Assembly (NCBI RefSeq): GCF_009829915.1
Contig: NZ_SZZW01000005.1
Location: 1 to 64,000, forward strand
Direction: 5' to 3'
DNA from: Pantoea sp. Nvir
GTDB lineage: Bacteria > Pseudomonadota > Gammaproteobacteria > Enterobacterales > Enterobacteriaceae
DNA length: 64,000 nt
Shown here: positions 61,049 through 64,000 of the stretch, one piece after another
How the letters are laid out: the number at the start of each line of letters is the position of its first letter
How positions within the stretch are numbered: position 1 is the first letter of the stretch
Notes under the pieces: generated by a model
Database searches by the model: none
What the model was told of the DNA's origin: nothing
Seen by the model: only the letters and a program-made list of their open reading frames with translations
Translations under genes and position numbers: made by a program

Positions 61049-62356
61049 TTAGTCCTCTCGGACAAATAATGCCTCAATAAAATCCTTTGCCTTAAACGGC
61101 CGTAAATCTTCAATGTCTTCCCCGACACCGATATAACGAATGGGGATAGCAAACTGATTAGCTAAAGAAAAGACTACACCACCTTTCGCGGTACTATCCA
61201 ACTTAGTCAACGCAATACCAGTGACCCCAATAGCTTCATGAAACAGTTTAGTTTGGCTGATGGCATTTTGGCCAGTACTTGCGTCAATGGTAAGCATCAC
61301 CTCGTGAGGAGCATTCTCATCCAATTTTTTTATTACCCGGATGATTTTTTTAAGCTCTTCCATTAAGTGAATTTTATTCTGAAGTCGCCCAGCCGTATCT
61401 GCTATTAGAACGTCAATGCTGCGCGTTTTTGCTACCTGGATGGCATCAAATATTACCGAAGCAGGATCCGCTCCGATACGTTGTGCCGCTAATACTGAGA
61501 TATGATTACGCCTTCCCCACACTTGAAGTTGCTCGACAGCAGCCGCGCGAAAGGTATCTCCTGCTGCTAACATCACTGATTTACCCTGTTTCTGATATTG
61601 ACGTGCCAATTTTCCTATAGTAGTAGTTTTACCAACACCGTTTACACCTACAATCAGAATAATGAATGGAGTTCTGTTGTTGATTTCAAGCGGTATATCA
61701 ACCTGCGCTAGAATACTAGACATTTCTGCTTTTAGCATGACGTAAAGGGCTTCAGCATCGCGCAGTTGCCTACGGTTCGCTTGCTGGGCCAGAGTGGTAA
61801 TAATGCAGTGCGTAGTCTTTACGCCCACGTCAGACATTAGTAGCTGCTCTTCCAGCTCCTCGAACAGATTGTCGTTAATTGTCTTGTCACGGAATAGGCG
61901 AATAAAACCGGAGCCAAGGTGCTCCCGGGTTTTTGCCAAACTTTGATGCAGGCGAGTAAAAAAACCTTCTTTAGCTAAGAACTTCTTTTTCTGCTTAATA
62001 ATTGTTGCATCAGCGCACTGTGAATTACAGCCAATGTTCTTTACATCTTCTTCTTTTTTAGTAACAACCGCTTTAGATGCGTCGTTCGACAGTACTCTAG
62101 ACCTCTTTAAGGCAAGCAAATGCTCTTCACTATCTAGATGATTCTTATTTTCTATTAATATTTTTGGGTGAGTTGCCTGCTCCTTGGTGACCTGTTCAGT
62201 CATATTACCAGTATGCACATTTTTAGTATCCGTTTGTGATAAAGTTGATTCTTCCTGTTGTAGCTGCCGTTCATGTGTTTTACTAAACGGTTGTACTCCT
62301 TCCTTTTTTTTAAATTTTAGCCAAGGAAAAAAGCTATATTTTTTCTCTTTTACCAT
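61049..62356 (-). CDS. ftsY: Signal recognition particle receptor FtsY
   Basis: Membrane-associated GTPase that receives SRP-ribosome complexes. The 435-aa protein keeps the lipid-binding N-terminus (KKYSFFPWLKFKKKEG), a shortened and less acidic A domain (about residues 20-135; E. coli FtsY is 497 aa), and a well-conserved NG domain: second amphipathic helix GFFTRLHQSLAKTREHLGSG, P-loop GVNGVGKTTTIGK, DTAGRLQNK, TKLDSTAKGG and RPFKAKDFIEALF at the end. It survives without ftsEX and rsmD at its sides. Confidence 0.97.
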   Translation of the reverse strand: MVKEKKYSFFPWLKFKKKEGVQPFSKTHERQLQQEESTLSQTDTKNVHTGNMTEQVTKEQATHPKILIENKNHLDSEEHLLALKRSRVLSNDASKAVVTKKEEDVKNIGCNSQCADATIIKQKKKFLAKEGFFTRLHQSLAKTREHLGSGFIRLFRDKTINDNLFEELEEQLLMSDVGVKTTHCIITTLAQQANRRQLRDAEALYVMLKAEMSSILAQVDIPLEINNRTPFIILIVGVNGVGKTTTIGKLARQYQKQGKSVMLAAGDTFRAAAVEQLQVWGRRNHISVLAAQRIGADPASVIFDAIQVAKTRSIDVLIADTAGRLQNKIHLMEELKKIIRVIKKLDENAPHEVMLTIDASTGQNAISQTKLFHEAIGVTGIALTKLDSTAKGGVVFSLANQFAIPIRYIGVGEDIEDLRPFKAKDFIEALFVRED

Positions 62357-63179
62357 TCTATCACTATACTCCTAAATAGCTTCATCCTATTTGCTTTTTA
62401 CTGTTACCATAAAGATAAAACAGTGCTAGTTAGCACGGCTAACCACCGCAAAAATATTGAATTATTTATTATATTGGTCATTCTTGCCAATTTCATAACC
62501 TTTTGAAGGTGTGGATATTGTACGTGTTTTTTAAAGTTTCTTTTTACCTCTTTGCTCGTTAAACAGTGCTCGTTTTTATTAATTGGCCAGTATTAGCTAA
62601 CGATCCTTATGCCTATAGTATGCACCTTTTTACAAAAGGGATGTAGGAGCAAAGTAAGTTACTGAAGCAGTTATATCTCATGTGAAAACGCAGTTAAAGC
62701 ATGGAGTAGAGAGCAGCTGCCATGAAGTGAGTAATAGGCGGGTGTGTCTTTACTAACGCTGGATTTATTTATTATAAAATAATAGTATGGGGAAAAGATC
62801 TAGTCAGATACTATTTATACCTGTTATACTTGCTTCAACACACGTTCTCTTAAATGTTCTACACTTTGCTTTCTCCCTTTCCAATTGAAGTTTACCCTCT
62901 TGCAAGATTTATAAATTATCCAGATTGGAGTAATACTTATTATTTAATTGTTAAGTGTAAGTAAATGGGGTGGTTTCTTGTCGGTGGTTTTACGCAGTTG
63001 CTTGATAAATATCATGGTTCGAAGTATAATTAAAGAAAAGGTGGTAGCAGTGTAGTCGTACTTCTTTGTCTTATTGAGATTAAATAGACAAAATAAGCCA
63101 AGCGTGCGTCTGATTGTCACGTTGTGAGGCTGTTACCTAACCTGGTGTTGGGTGGATTATTGTCTTTAAGGGAGAAGAG
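62357..63179. other. 820-bp spacer, former rsmD/yhhL/yhhM position
   Basis: rsmD, yhhL and yhhM should lie here on the plus strand. No RsmD methyltransferase motif (DPPF) or other fragment was recognised. Confidence 0.45.
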
Positions 63180-63812
63180 ATGCTTTGGTCATTTCTTGCT
63201 GTACTTTTCTCTGGCTGGCTCTATGTTGATGCAACCTATCGTGGTCCACAGTGGCAACGGTGGCTGTTTAAACCTATTACGCTATTGTTGCTGGTCGGTT
63301 GGGCCTGGCAAGTACCGATGCTCAAACTTATCGATTACTTAATTATAGCCGGGCTGTTGGTTACGTTGATTGGCGACGTGATGCTATTGCTGCCACTTCC
63401 GCGACAGCAAATGTTTTATGCTATTAGTGCCTTTTTCCTTGCATATTTACTTTACACTATGCGCTTTATTGCCGATATGGCGATAACTTTCTATTGGCCA
63501 ATTTCGCTAACGTTGTTTATTATAGGAACAGTTACTATATCTATAATATGGAATAGACTAGAAATGCTGCGATGGCCTATTTGCACACTAATCGGCATGA
63601 CTCTAGTAATGACTTGGGTGGCCGCAGAACGGTATTTCTTTCTTCCCAACAGTGAGAACTTTACACTTATAGTGGGTAGTAGTTTACTGCTTTTAGCGAA
63701 TATTATCTGGTTTATCAGTCAATATCGTTACCATTTTGGCGCTGACAGTGCTGTTGTTTCCGTCTGTTACTTCGCGGGACATTTTATGATTGTCCGTTCT
63801 CTTTGGTTTTAG
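63180..63812 (+). CDS. yhhN: YhhN/TMEM86 family membrane protein
   Basis: Integral membrane protein of 210 aa (208 in E. coli) with about seven to eight hydrophobic segments. Members of the wider TMEM86 family act as lysoplasmalogenases; the bacterial role is not settled. Conserved phrases are DATYRGPQWQRW, LIGDVMLLLP, WPICTLIGMTLVM, and the C-terminal CYFAGHFMIVRSLW. ATG at 63180 has a GGGAGAAGAG ribosome site. zntA would follow in E. coli. Confidence 0.93.
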   Translation: MLWSFLAVLFSGWLYVDATYRGPQWQRWLFKPITLLLLVGWAWQVPMLKLIDYLIIAGLLVTLIGDVMLLLPLPRQQMFYAISAFFLAYLLYTMRFIADMAITFYWPISLTLFIIGTVTISIIWNRLEMLRWPICTLIGMTLVMTWVAAERYFFLPNSENFTLIVGSSLLLLANIIWFISQYRYHFGADSAVVSVCYFAGHFMIVRSLWF

Positions 63813-64000
63813 TTATGTTATACAAAAATTGTATTTTAAAGTAATGCTATATAATAGAGTAAAAGATTTAGTTAATTAAAGGCTGTGCTGTTTTATGCGT
63901 ACTGCTATGTGTTAAATATGCTCATAGCTTACTGATTTCTATTTTTGCTTAAAACAATACTCACTGCAGTGATCAAACTTTTTTATTGAATAGGTTATGT
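63813..64000. other. spacer at window end
   Basis: Nothing recognised in the last 188 bp. Confidence 0.4.

Overview
This window looks like a piece of chromosome from a heritable insect endosymbiont of the Enterobacterales (Gammaproteobacteria), probably Sodalis-allied, caught part-way through genome reduction. Evidence: every intact protein resembles its Escherichia coli counterpart closely and has nearly the same length; gene order follows the enteric chromosome; about 41 intact genes cover only about 61% of the 64 kb; the rest is A+T-rich spacer in which recognisable gene corpses (pckA, livJ, tauA, yheO, yhfA, gntX, gph, yheT) sit exactly where the enteric map predicts. I saw no insertion sequences, prophage genes, CRISPR array, rRNA or tRNA genes. 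The species assignment is inference from memory of the families, not a database result.

Layout. 0.4-3.3 kb: purH-purD (purine synthesis). 4-6.2 kb: hupA and hemE with long dead spacers. 7.2-10 kb: thiC-thiE behind a visibly eroded TPP riboswitch; thiFSGH are gone. 10.7-23 kb (minus strand): secE-nusG-rplK-rplA-rplJ-rplL-rpoB-rpoC, compact, with the L10 leader and the rplL-rpoB attenuator preserved. 23.2-28.8 kb (minus strand): tuf-fusA-rpsG-rpsL-tusBCD, the str operon and the sulfur-relay genes. A single tuf joins the str operon to secE-rpoBC, two loci that lie far apart in E. coli (tufA and tufB sites): the footprint of a tufA x tufB inversion. 28.8-63.8 kb: a colinear but heavily thinned copy of the E. 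coli 75-77 min region: fkpA, (tauD), yheU, crp, pabA, trpS, rpe, dam, aroB, aroK, nudE, [pckA dead], envZ-ompR, bioH, nfuA, asd, yhgN, [livJ dead], rpoH, ftsY, yhhN.

How the genes work together. Transcription and translation machinery is complete for its operons. The surviving metabolic genes point to synthesis rather than uptake or catabolism: purines, the pyrimidine branch of thiamine, PABA/folate (pabA), shikimate (aroB, aroK), aspartate family (asd), biotin (bioH), heme (hemE), Fe-S maturation (nfuA). Gluconeogenesis (pckA), branched-chain amino acid uptake (livJ), taurine uptake (tauA) and several housekeeping or regulatory genes have died. Unusually for a reduced genome, global regulators (CRP, OmpR/EnvZ, RpoH) and Dam remain, although EnvZ carries a change in a conserved ATP-binding glycine. 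I found no clear new biological system; the most interesting items are the tuf fusion junction, the decayed thiC riboswitch, the orphan TauD, and the altered EnvZ.
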